Origin: Myroides odoratimimus
GTDB lineage: Bacteria; Bacteroidota; Bacteroidia; Flavobacteriales; Flavobacteriaceae
Assembly (NCBI RefSeq): GCF_001485415.1
Contig: NZ_BCMQ01000008.1
Coordinates: 91,250-155,249, forward strand
Reading direction: 5' to 3'
DNA: 64,000 nucleotides
Notes under the pieces: generated by a model
Seen by the model: only the letters and a program-made list of their open reading frames with translations
The model's database searches: none
What the model was told of the DNA's origin: nothing
In this document: positions 36,390-44,277 of the stretch, one piece after another
Numbering within the stretch: the first letter of the stretch is position 1
How the letters are laid out: the number at the start of each line of letters is the position of its first letter
Made by a program: the position numbers and the translations under genes

Positions 36390-37451
36390 ATGACATTATT
36401 ATTAGTTTATTTGTTTCTGGCTTTAGCTGTATCTTTTATCTGTTCTATCGCAGAAGCAAGCTTACTTTCTTTATCCCCTTCTTTTTTAAAGTCAAAAGCA
36501 GAAGCAGGAGATAAGAAAGCCTTAAAAATGATAAACCTAAAAGAGGATATTGACAGGCCGTTATCGGCTATTTTATCCTTAAATACAGTTGCGCATACAG
36601 TAGGAGCTGCAGGAGTAGGAGCACAAGCAACAGTGGTTTTTGGAGAGGCATATTTCGGAGTAGTCTCTGCTGTGTTGACTTTGTTAATCTTAGTTTTAAC
36701 GGAGATTATACCGAAGACTTTAGGAGCGAATTATGCTAAGGATATCTATGGATCTATGGCAAGTGTTATTTCTGCTATGGTTGTTGTAAGTTATCCATTA
36801 GTGATTATGTCATCTTTCTTGACAAAGAGGTTGAGCAAGAAGAATGCAGAGTCTTCTACCAGTAGAGAAGAGATTGCAACTCTAGCAAGTATTGGAGAGC
36901 AAGAAGGTATCTTAGGTGTTAAAGAGAACAAGATTATTCAAAACGTATTCAAGTTAAACGAAGTACGTATAGACGAAATTCACACACCGCGTATTATGTT
37001 GGTTAGTGCAGATGAAGAAATGACTTTAAGAGAGTTCCTGAAGAATAAAGAATTTCTACATTTCTCTAGAATCCCTGTGTATAGTGATACGAAAGACAAT
37101 ATTACAGGTTACGTGCTAAGAGAAGTTGCGTTCGAGTATTTAGCAGAAGATAGATTTGATATTCAATTAAAGGAAATAAAGAGAGATATTCTATTTGTGT
37201 CTGAAAAACTGAATGTGATTACGACTTGGAATAAGATGAAGGAGAAGCATGAGCATATCGCTATTGTAGTGAATGAGTATGGTGAAGTAGATGGTTTAGT
37301 CACTATGGAAGATATTATCGAGACCCTACTTGGTTTTGAGATTATTGATGAGAAAGATAAGATCGTGGACTTGAGACAATATGCAGAAGAAAGATGGCAA
37401 AATAGACAAAAGAAATATGCTTATTTGGCTGATGAAGATGTCATAAAATAA
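36390..37451 (+). CDS. HlyC/CorC-family membrane protein (CNNM + CBS)
   Basis: A 353-residue protein with four predicted membrane segments in the CNNM (DUF21) domain (about 1-150: LLVYLFLALAVSFICSIAEASLL, NTVAHTVGAAGVGAQ, VLTLLILVLTEIIPKTLGANYA, VISAMVVVSYPLVIM), then a pair of CBS domains (TPRIMLVSADEEMTL ... FSRIPVYSDT, HIAIVVNEYGEVDGLVTMEDIIETLLGFEI). Such proteins are linked to magnesium or cobalt export and to cation homeostasis; the E/N/H-rich helix-1 to helix-3 signature supports ion transport. It ends at a very strong terminator. Confidence 0.92.
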   Translation: MTLLLVYLFLALAVSFICSIAEASLLSLSPSFLKSKAEAGDKKALKMINLKEDIDRPLSAILSLNTVAHTVGAAGVGAQATVVFGEAYFGVVSAVLTLLILVLTEIIPKTLGANYAKDIYGSMASVISAMVVVSYPLVIMSSFLTKRLSKKNAESSTSREEIATLASIGEQEGILGVKENKIIQNVFKLNEVRIDEIHTPRIMLVSADEEMTLREFLKNKEFLHFSRIPVYSDTKDNITGYVLREVAFEYLAEDRFDIQLKEIKRDILFVSEKLNVITTWNKMKEKHEHIAIVVNEYGEVDGLVTMEDIIETLLGFEIIDEKDKIVDLRQYAEERWQNRQKKYAYLADEDVIK

Positions 37452-37464
37452 GTTTACAAAGTTT

Positions 37465-37513
37465 AAAAAACAAAGAACTCCATCGCTTTTAGCGATGGAG
37501 TTCTTTGTTTTTT
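37465..37513 (+). terminator. strong terminator with 23-base perfect stem
   Basis: The stem AAAAAACAAAGAACTCCATCGCT and its exact complement are joined by a TTT loop. It isolates the CNNM/CBS gene from the threonine operon that follows. Confidence 0.93.
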
Positions 37514-37637
37514 GCGTAAACAGGAGTGTTTTTAAAAATATTTTTAATATTGACTATCTCTTGTATTTGTTGGGGTTAAGAGTGCTTTAATGAAGGCGTT
37601 TGAAATAAATATTTGAATTTCTTTAACTTTTTATTGG

Positions 37638-37666
37638 TTTGTTTTAAAATGGTTTTGGTATCTTAG
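37638..37666 (+). promoter_or_regulatory. candidate promoter of the thr leader
   Basis: TTTG at 37638-37641 and TATCTTAG at 37659-37666 (one mismatch to TAnnTTTG) are 17 bases apart, slightly short. The predicted transcript start is only a few bases before the leader ATG at 37675. Confidence 0.4.
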
Positions 37667-37674
37667 CCGTATCA

Positions 37675-37821
37675 ATGAACGCGAATTTTAGAACATATAA
37701 TCCTGTTTTAAACACTACTATCTTAAGTGGTGCAACTTCTCGTGTTTCTAACGTTACTACTTCTACAGTAACTACTATTACGTTGACATCTTCGTCATCG
37801 TCATCTATCTCAACCCTGTAA
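37675..37821 (+). CDS. threonine operon leader peptide (Thr/Ser-rich)
   Basis: A 48-codon frame upstream of thrA that the usual ORF callers miss. It encodes 12 Thr, 11 Ser (six in a row at positions 39-44, TCT TCG TCA TCG TCA TCT) and 3 Ile, for example TVTTITLT. This composition, the position 130 bases before thrA and the absence of any other product fit a transcription- or translation-attenuation leader like E. coli ThrL, but with an added Ser run. Candidate hairpins follow (around 37844-37860, 37860-37873 and 37891-37926), but none ends in a clean T-run, so the exact mechanism is not visible. The minus-strand frame over the same bases is a shadow. Confidence 0.75.
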   Translation: MNANFRTYNPVLNTTILSGATSRVSNVTTSTVTTITLTSSSSSSISTL

Positions 37822-37890
37822 AGGGGGAATTTATTACATATAACCATCGTCTGTGGTCGTTTATTTATTAACGGCTGTATTTTATATTAT

Positions 37891-37926
37891 CCAAAGCGAT
37901 TAATATCAATTAGTTACTTGCTTTGG
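37891..37926 (+). promoter_or_regulatory. candidate leader RNA hairpin before thrA
   Basis: CCAAAGC (37891-37897) pairs with GCTTTGG (37920-37926), and TAAT/ATTA can extend the inner stem. It is 25 bases upstream of the thrA ATG. It could be part of the attenuator or of translation control; no T-tail follows. Confidence 0.45.
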
Positions 37927-37951
37927 GAGAAAACCAAATCAATGAAATTTT

Positions 37952-40399
37952 ATGAAAGTAATAAAGTTTGGCGGGTCATCAGTGGCTAATGCCGTGAATA
38001 TAAAGAGATGTATAGATATCATCAATAAGATAGAAGAGCCTGTTATCGTAGTGGTATCTGCGCTGAGTGGAGTGACTGATCTACTACAGCTTGCGGCAGT
38101 ACAAGCGGCTGCACATAACGAAGAATATATAGATCAATTTAAAGATATTAGTCATTGTCATTTAGAAGTTGTCAGAGCATTAATACCTGTGAATGATCAA
38201 GCAGGAATATTGAGTAGTGTTATACGTGAACTAAATGAATTGGAAGTATTGTTACAAGGGTGCTTCTTACTAAGAGAGCTTTCTCCTCGTATAAAGGATT
38301 TAATTATGTCTTATGGTGAACGCCTTTCTTCTTATGTTATCGCTGAGGTTATGAAGGCACAGGGGCAAGATTGCCGTCATGGATATAGTGGTGATTTTAT
38401 CAAGACAAATGACAAGTTTGGTAAAGCTGCTGTAAACTTTGAAGTAACTGATCAGTTGATCGTTGATTACTTTGAGAAACATAAATGTGCAGTAACTATC
38501 GTACCAGGATTTATAGCAGAGTCAGAAGCAAATGAAGTGACAACATTAGGACGCGGAGGATCTGACTATACTGCGGCTATTATCGCAGCTGCTCTTAACT
38601 TAAAAGAACTAGAGATCTGGACTGATGTAAGTGGTATATATACAGCTAACCCAAGAGTGGTAAAACAAGCAAAAATAGTAAAACACATCAACTTCCAAGA
38701 AGCGATGGAGCTTTCTCACTTCGGAGCGAAAGTATTGTATCCATCTGCTTTGACGCCTATTTTACCTAAAGGAATCTCATTGATTGTCAAAAATACTTTT
38801 GAGCCAGATGCTGAGGGAAGTTTAGTCAGTGCTGTAGGAAGTACAGATCCTAATCCTGTACGTGGAATTACAAATATTGACAATCTAGCACTACTGACAT
38901 TAGAAGGCCCTGGGATGGTAGGTGTAGCAGGAATTTCTAAACGACTGTTTGAAGTATTGTCTTTAGAGGATATCAATGTGATATTCATTACTCAAGCTTC
39001 TTCAGAGCACTCTATCTGTTTCGCAATTATTGCTTCAGATGCAGAAAGAGCAGAGCAAGTGATTAATAGTGCTTTTGAGTTTGAAATACAAAACAAAAAA
39101 GTAAAACCAGTTCGCGTAGAATTAGGGATGTCTATTATTGCAGCAGTAGGAGATTATATCAAAGGGCATCAAGGAGTCAGTGGTAAAATGTTTAGTGCGT
39201 TAGGTCGTAACAATATTAATATCTGTGCTATCGCTCAGGGTGCATCAGAGCGTAATATCTCTGCTGTTATTCTAGAAAAAGATGTCAAGAAAGCATTGAA
39301 TGTACTACATGAAGCTTTCTTTGAAGAGGTGGTGGTTCAGTTGAACTTATTTGTTATGGGAATAGGAAATGTAGGAGGGAAGTTCTTAGAGCAAATCGTA
39401 CAACAACACAATTATTTAAGAGAGCATCTCAAAGTAAATGTTAGAGTGGTAGGGATAGCTAATTCTAAATTGATGTGCTTTAATGTAGAAGGTTTTGATT
39501 TGGCTGAAGTAAAAGATTTGTCTAATTGTGGAGTTCCTATGACTCAAAGGGGATTCTTAGATAAGATCAAAGAACTGAATTTGCGCAACAGCATATTCGT
39601 AGATAATACCGCTACTGCTGATGTGGCCATGACTTATGCATCATATTTAAAGAATAGTATTGCTGTAGTGACTTGTAATAAGATAGCTTGTTCTTCTACA
39701 ATGGAATATTATAAAGAGTTAAAAGGCCTATCTAAGAAGTACAATGCTCCTTTCTTATACGAAACAAACGTAGGTGCAGGTCTGCCTATTATTGATACAA
39801 TTAAGAACCTTGTTGCCTCAGGAGATCAAGTAAAAGAGATACAAGCAGTATTAAGTGGTAGTTTGAACTTTATTTTTAATCAGTATAACGGAGATAAACC
39901 TTTTGCAGAGATAGTAGCTTTAGCTAAGAAAGAAGGGTATACAGAGCCTCATCCCTTGATAGATTTGAGCGGTGTAGATGTGAAGAGAAAACTGATGATT
40001 CTGATGAGAGAGTGTAATTATTGGGTAGAAGAGGAAGATGTACAGGTGGATAGTTTCTTACCGATGTCTTGTATGGAGGCAAAGGATGCCGATACTTTTA
40101 TAGCTGTTTTAGCCAAAGAAGAAGCTCATTTTAAAACTCTATATGAAGGGGCAAAAGCTAAAGGAGCTTGTCTAAAAGTAGTAGCAACGCTTAAAGACGG
40201 TAAGTCTAGTGTAGGTCTGCAAGAGATAATGTCTAATCACCCATTCTATCACTTAGAGGGGAAAGATAATATCGTAATGTTCTATACAAATCGCTATCAA
40301 GAACAACCGTTATTGATAAAAGGAGCGGGTGCAGGAGCAGAAGTGACAGCATCAGGAATATTTGCAGATGTAATAAGAATAGGAAGTAAATTGTTATAA
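37952..40399 (+). CDS. thrA: bifunctional aspartokinase / homoserine dehydrogenase I
   Basis: An 815-residue fusion that phosphorylates aspartate and later reduces aspartate semialdehyde to homoserine. The aspartokinase part starts MKVIKFGGSSVANA (KFGGSS, residues 4-9), includes TTLGRGGSDYTAAI and ACT-type regulatory regions (about 300-460, where Thr may inhibit). The homoserine dehydrogenase part begins about residue 467 with VMGIGNVGGKF (GxGxxG) and contains GAGLPIIDTIKNL and a KREGYTEPHPLIDLSG-like segment (AKKEGYTEPHPLIDLSGVDVKRK). It is the first gene of thrABC and follows the Thr/Ser leader. Confidence 0.96.
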   Translation: MKVIKFGGSSVANAVNIKRCIDIINKIEEPVIVVVSALSGVTDLLQLAAVQAAAHNEEYIDQFKDISHCHLEVVRALIPVNDQAGILSSVIRELNELEVLLQGCFLLRELSPRIKDLIMSYGERLSSYVIAEVMKAQGQDCRHGYSGDFIKTNDKFGKAAVNFEVTDQLIVDYFEKHKCAVTIVPGFIAESEANEVTTLGRGGSDYTAAIIAAALNLKELEIWTDVSGIYTANPRVVKQAKIVKHINFQEAMELSHFGAKVLYPSALTPILPKGISLIVKNTFEPDAEGSLVSAVGSTDPNPVRGITNIDNLALLTLEGPGMVGVAGISKRLFEVLSLEDINVIFITQASSEHSICFAIIASDAERAEQVINSAFEFEIQNKKVKPVRVELGMSIIAAVGDYIKGHQGVSGKMFSALGRNNINICAIAQGASERNISAVILEKDVKKALNVLHEAFFEEVVVQLNLFVMGIGNVGGKFLEQIVQQHNYLREHLKVNVRVVGIANSKLMCFNVEGFDLAEVKDLSNCGVPMTQRGFLDKIKELNLRNSIFVDNTATADVAMTYASYLKNSIAVVTCNKIACSSTMEYYKELKGLSKKYNAPFLYETNVGAGLPIIDTIKNLVASGDQVKEIQAVLSGSLNFIFNQYNGDKPFAEIVALAKKEGYTEPHPLIDLSGVDVKRKLMILMRECNYWVEEEDVQVDSFLPMSCMEAKDADTFIAVLAKEEAHFKTLYEGAKAKGACLKVVATLKDGKSSVGLQEIMSNHPFYHLEGKDNIVMFYTNRYQEQPLLIKGAGAGAEVTASGIFADVIRIGSKLL

Positions 40400-40400
40400 A

Positions 40401-41321
40401 ATGAAAGAAATAAAGATATTTTGCCCAGCTACAATCGCTAATCTATCATGTGGATTTGATGTTTTGGGTGTGTGTTTAGATAATGTAGGTGATGAAATGA
40501 TTATCACTAAAACAGTAGAAAAAGGAGTACGTATCAAAGAGATTATTGGAGCTGATTTACCACTCGAAGTAGAGAAGAATGTGGCAGGCGTTGCCGCTTT
40601 AGCTTTAATAGAAAAACTACAACCTGACTTTGGTTTTGAGATTGTGATTCACAAGAATATCAAGGCAGGTAGCGGTATTGGTAGTAGTGCTGCAAGTTCG
40701 GCAGGTGCTGTCTATGGTGTCAATGCGTTATGTGGATACCCACTGACAAATAAAGAGTTGATCTATTATGCTATGCAAGGAGAAGCTTTAGCGAGTGGGG
40801 CACCTCATGCGGATAATGTAGCTCCAGCGTTATTAGGAGGGTTTGCATTTATTCATAGTTATGAACCGCTTAATATAGTTCATATAGATTCTCCAAAAGA
40901 GCTATACGCTACTGTTATTCACCCTCAGATAGAATTGAAAACAAAGGATGCTCGTTCGGTTTTAAAGCAAACAGTTACTTTAAAACAAGCGATTAAACAA
41001 TGTGGTAATCTTGGCGGATTGATATGTGGACTTTATACTTCTGATTACGATTTGATTGGTAATTCATTACACGATGAATTTGTAGAGCCTAAACGTTCAC
41101 TATTGATACCAAACTATGCAGAGTTAAAACAAGCAGCTTGTGAGCATGGAGCATTAGGAGGAGGAATATCAGGAGCAGGACCTTCTGTGTTTGCATTGAG
41201 CAAAGGCAAGGAGAATGCAGAGCGCGTAGCAGAAGCAATGCGTCAAGTAGTAAAGGATGCAGGGTATGAGTTTGATATTCATGTATCGCCTATTAATTCA
41301 CAAGGTATAAAAGTATTGTAA
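40401..41321 (+). CDS. thrB: homoserine kinase
   Basis: A 306-residue GHMP-family kinase making O-phosphohomoserine. Motifs: FCPATIANLSCGFDVLG near the start, the phosphate-binding loop HKNIKAGSGIGSSAASSAG (about residues 90-107), HADNVAPALLGG, and a C-terminal GGGISGAGPSVFAL. One base separates it from thrA and its stop overlaps thrC (TAATG), so the three are translationally coupled. Length is normal. Confidence 0.96.
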   Translation: MKEIKIFCPATIANLSCGFDVLGVCLDNVGDEMIITKTVEKGVRIKEIIGADLPLEVEKNVAGVAALALIEKLQPDFGFEIVIHKNIKAGSGIGSSAASSAGAVYGVNALCGYPLTNKELIYYAMQGEALASGAPHADNVAPALLGGFAFIHSYEPLNIVHIDSPKELYATVIHPQIELKTKDARSVLKQTVTLKQAIKQCGNLGGLICGLYTSDYDLIGNSLHDEFVEPKRSLLIPNYAELKQAACEHGALGGGISGAGPSVFALSKGKENAERVAEAMRQVVKDAGYEFDIHVSPINSQGIKVL

Positions 41322-42610
41322 TGAAGTATTATAGTTTAAATAACCCTCAGCGTGTAGCCTCATTTAAAGAAGCTGCAATACAAGGTATTGCCGAGGATAA
41401 AGGATTGTATTTTCCACAAGAAATACCTCAGTTAGCTCTTTCGTTTTTTGAAGGTATTCAAGCGATGAGTAAGGAAGAGATAGCATACCAGGTTATCGCT
41501 CCTTTTGTAGGGAAAGAGATAGCAGAAGAAGAGCTAAGAACGATTGTAAGAGAAACGTTAGCATTTGATTTTCCTGTAGTGTCGATTGATCAAGATGTTT
41601 ATACATTAGAGTTATTTCATGGACCTACATTAGCTTTTAAAGATGTAGGAGCGGGATTTATGTCTAGATGTTTGAGAAGCTTTGTCAAAGGGGAAAAAGA
41701 GAAAATTACTATTCTAGTAGCTACTTCAGGAGATACAGGAGGTGCTGTAGCTCACGGATTCTATGATGTAGAGGGGATTGAGGTTGTCATCTTATATCCA
41801 AAAGGGAAAGTGAGTAGCATCCAGGAGAAGCAATTAACTGCGCTAGGTAAGAATATTAGAGCAATAGAAGTAGAAGGAAGCTTTGATGATTGTCAGGCGA
41901 TGGTGAAGAGAGCATTTTTAGATGAAGAGTTGAAATCTTGTCGTTTGACATCAGCGAATTCAATTAATGTAGCTCGTTGGTTACCTCAGATGTTCTATTA
42001 TTTCTTGATGTATAAAGAATTACAACATTTAAACAAACCATTGGTTGTGTCTGTACCTAGTGGAAACTTTGGTAATATATGTGCAGGGATGCTAGCTCAA
42101 AAGATGGGATTGCCTATTGCTCATTTTATTGCAGCTACTAATGCAAATGATACAATACCAAGATTCTTTTCTTCTAAAACCTATACGCCAAAACAAACAG
42201 TAGAGACAATCTCTAATGCGATGGATGTAAGTGATCCGAGCAACTTCGTGCGTATATTAGAATTGTTTGCTAAAGATGCGAAGGAGTTGAGTAAAGATCT
42301 GTCAGCCTATTCTTTTACAGATAAGGTTACATTAGCCCTAATAAAAGAACAATATGCTAAGAATGGGTATCTACTGGATCCTCATGGAGCGGTTGGTTAT
42401 CTAGGAATCAAAGAATACGCTAAAGAGCATCAAAACTTTACAGGTGTATTTTTAGGAACAGCACATCCTGTTAAGTTTCCAGAGTGTATAGAGCAATTAT
42501 TAGAAATAGAGATTCCTATACCTGATAGATTGGAAGAGATTATGAAAGGAGAAAAGAAAAGTACTGTTCTCACTTCTTATAAGGAGTTGAAAGAAGAACT
42601 TTTAAAATAA
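41321..42610 (+). CDS. thrC: threonine synthase
   Basis: A 429-residue PLP enzyme converting O-phosphohomoserine to threonine. The PLP lysine is in GPTLAFKDVGAGFMSR; the SGDTGGAVAHGFY and SVPSGNFGNICAGM loops bind phosphate, and HGAVGYLGIKEY and FLGTAHPVKFPE follow. It belongs to the long bacterial/fungal-type threonine synthases. It overlaps thrB by one base and completes threonine synthesis from aspartate semialdehyde. A terminator at 42615 ends the operon. Confidence 0.95.
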   Translation: MKYYSLNNPQRVASFKEAAIQGIAEDKGLYFPQEIPQLALSFFEGIQAMSKEEIAYQVIAPFVGKEIAEEELRTIVRETLAFDFPVVSIDQDVYTLELFHGPTLAFKDVGAGFMSRCLRSFVKGEKEKITILVATSGDTGGAVAHGFYDVEGIEVVILYPKGKVSSIQEKQLTALGKNIRAIEVEGSFDDCQAMVKRAFLDEELKSCRLTSANSINVARWLPQMFYYFLMYKELQHLNKPLVVSVPSGNFGNICAGMLAQKMGLPIAHFIAATNANDTIPRFFSSKTYTPKQTVETISNAMDVSDPSNFVRILELFAKDAKELSKDLSAYSFTDKVTLALIKEQYAKNGYLLDPHGAVGYLGIKEYAKEHQNFTGVFLGTAHPVKFPECIEQLLEIEIPIPDRLEEIMKGEKKSTVLTSYKELKEELLK

Positions 42611-42614
42611 TAGG

Positions 42615-42653
42615 AAGGATTGTTCTGATTGTGATTAGAACAATCCTTTTTCT
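42615..42653 (+). terminator. intrinsic terminator of the thr operon
   Basis: 12-base stem AAGGATTGTTCT / AGAACAATCCTT with an inner loop and a T-tail, 4 bases after the thrC stop. Confidence 0.9.
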
Positions 42654-42693
42654 TTATTTCTATTTATCTTTGTAATTCAAAACTCACAAAACA

Positions 42694-43422
42694 ATGATTA
42701 AAGTAGTACCCTTAAAAGAAGGTGATTTTTATGAAGATGAGGTAAAGAACTTTTTACCTATAGGAGATAAGGTATTGACCACAGAAATACAATTAGCAGT
42801 ACAACCTTTTTTGATCATAACAGATAATCATAAAACATTATTGGATGTAGGTTTAGGATATCAAGAAAATGGTGTTTACAAAATAGACGAATTATTGGCC
42901 AAAGAAGGATTAACTCCTTTGGATATTGATAGAGTGTTGATGTCACACTTGCACAAAGATCATATCAACGGTTTGGTTGAAGAAACAGAAGAAGGATATA
43001 TAGGACGCTATCCTAATGCTCAAATATACATTCAACGTAGAGAAGTTGCTTTTGCAGAGTTGTCTATGGATGATATTTCATTTGATTATGATATACTAGA
43101 AGAGGCATTAGCTCTGCCTAATATCATATGGATGAATGATGATCAGGGAAGTATTGATGATCAGATTACTTATCAGGTGGTAGGAGGGCATACGCCATAT
43201 ATGCAGGTATTTTGGATTAAAGATGAAGAGCAAATCATATTTTATGGTGCAGATAATCTACCAAAGCATAGTTATTTAGAATTTAATATGGCTTTTAAGA
43301 GTGACTATGATGGCAAGTTAGCGATGAAGTGGCGTACAGAATGGAAGGTACAGGCTGAGGCAGAGCATTGGACAGTGTTGTTCTATCACGATATGGAACG
43401 AGCGGTGTATACTTGTGAGTAA
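42694..43422 (+). CDS. MBL-fold metallo-hydrolase
   Basis: A 242-residue metallo-beta-lactamase-fold hydrolase. The metal motif HxHxDH is H85-L-H87-K-D89-H90 (MSHLHKDHINGL), the third ligand His is probably in GGHTPYMQ and an Asp in YGADNLPKHSY. The short, signal-less sequence indicates a cytoplasmic enzyme. Substrate classes range from glyoxalase-like to lactonase; nothing here decides. A TATCTTTG at 42665-42672 is a plausible -7 element. It precedes a small membrane-protein gene. Confidence 0.87.
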   Translation: MIKVVPLKEGDFYEDEVKNFLPIGDKVLTTEIQLAVQPFLIITDNHKTLLDVGLGYQENGVYKIDELLAKEGLTPLDIDRVLMSHLHKDHINGLVEETEEGYIGRYPNAQIYIQRREVAFAELSMDDISFDYDILEEALALPNIIWMNDDQGSIDDQITYQVVGGHTPYMQVFWIKDEEQIIFYGADNLPKHSYLEFNMAFKSDYDGKLAMKWRTEWKVQAEAEHWTVLFYHDMERAVYTCE

Positions 43423-43485
43423 ACTAAAAAAAGATACGTTAATTAGTTGTATATTAGATACTATCAATCTTTAATATGAGTGTCT

Positions 43486-43995
43486 ATGAGTAAAAGAGAT
43501 TTGTTTACGGCATTAGTGAAGTTATTAGGGTTTTACTTATTTCTTACCTATTTTTTGTCTCTATTAAGTAGTTTGTACTATTTGATTACTGTAAAGGAAA
43601 ATACCTTTGGTGATTTACTGTTAGATATAAGTCAACATATCTTTTTGTTGGTAGTATTTACTCTGTTAATGTTATATGGAGATAAGATAGTTAGCCTTTT
43701 CCGCTTAAGTAATGGTTATGAAACTGATAAAATAGTAGTCGATAATCTGACTGCTGTTGATATTGTTAAGGTAGGGATATTTATTATTGGAGGAATACTC
43801 ATTGTGAATAATCTCCCTTATATGATTACATGGATTATACAACGATTTACTGCAGCTATCAGAAATGAAAATATGCCTACCTTTGATGAATATGGGGCTT
43901 TTAAAGCTTTTGCTAATTTAGTTTTGGGATTCTTAATGATAACCAATTTTGGTAGAATAGCTAAGTGGTTTGTCAAATGGAATAAAGAGGAATAA
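43486..43995 (+). CDS. hypothetical membrane protein
   Basis: A protein of 169 residues (ATG 43486; a GTG at 43480 would add two residues) with three or four hydrophobic segments: about 11-33, 43-62, 90-107 and 135-152. No catalytic motif or named family. The C-terminus (RIAKWFVKWNKEE) is basic, which suggests it is cytoplasmic. It is followed by a terminator at 44004-44043 and is not part of the siderophore operon. Confidence 0.68.
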   Translation: MSKRDLFTALVKLLGFYLFLTYFLSLLSSLYYLITVKENTFGDLLLDISQHIFLLVVFTLLMLYGDKIVSLFRLSNGYETDKIVVDNLTAVDIVKVGIFIIGGILIVNNLPYMITWIIQRFTAAIRNENMPTFDEYGAFKAFANLVLGFLMITNFGRIAKWFVKWNKEE

Positions 43996-44003
43996 ATTAT
44001 AAT

Positions 44004-44044
44004 AAAAACCTTCTGATCTAAAATAAGATTAGAAGGTTTTTTTA
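44004..44044 (+). terminator. intrinsic terminator
   Basis: 16-base stem AAAAACCTTCTGATCT / AGATTAGAAGGTTTTT (one G-T pair) with a 6-base loop and T-tail. Confidence 0.88.
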
Positions 44045-44217
44045 TGCAACCTAAAGTGAGCATTATAACTTTAACTATTCTATTTTTTATTTAGTATATC
44101 AAAGGATGTTTTGAATTATATAATTTATAAATCTATAGTTTTTATTTTTAATTGTTCTTTATTATGCGTTTTTTATATTTAGTTTAAGCTTATTTTAAAT
44201 GGTTATTTAGAATTATT

Positions 44218-44248
44218 CTTGTTAGTGAGATAAATAAGTCTACATTTG
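44218..44248 (+). promoter_or_regulatory. Bacteroidota-type promoter of the TonB-receptor operon
   Basis: CTTG ending at 44221 and TACATTTG at 44241-44248 are 19 bases apart, matching the -33/-7 pattern. The expected transcript start falls at the beginning of the AT-only dyad at 44252-44274, and the GTG start codon is at 44278. Confidence 0.65.
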
Positions 44249-44251
44249 TCA

Positions 44252-44274
44252 TTATTTAAAATAATTATAAATAA
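44252..44274 (+). promoter_or_regulatory. AT-only dyad, candidate metal-regulator operator
   Basis: TTATTTA-N-AAT-N-ATT-N-TAAATAA is symmetric at 20 of 23 positions and overlaps the predicted transcript start. A Fur-type site would make sense for an iron-uptake operon, but the all-AT composition means chance symmetry is possible. Confidence 0.35.
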
Positions 44275-44277
44275 CAA

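Noticed and set aside
37644..37847. A 67-residue minus-strand frame rich in Asp and Val
   Set aside because: It is the antisense of the Thr/Ser leader peptide; its Asp run is just the complement of the Ser codons.
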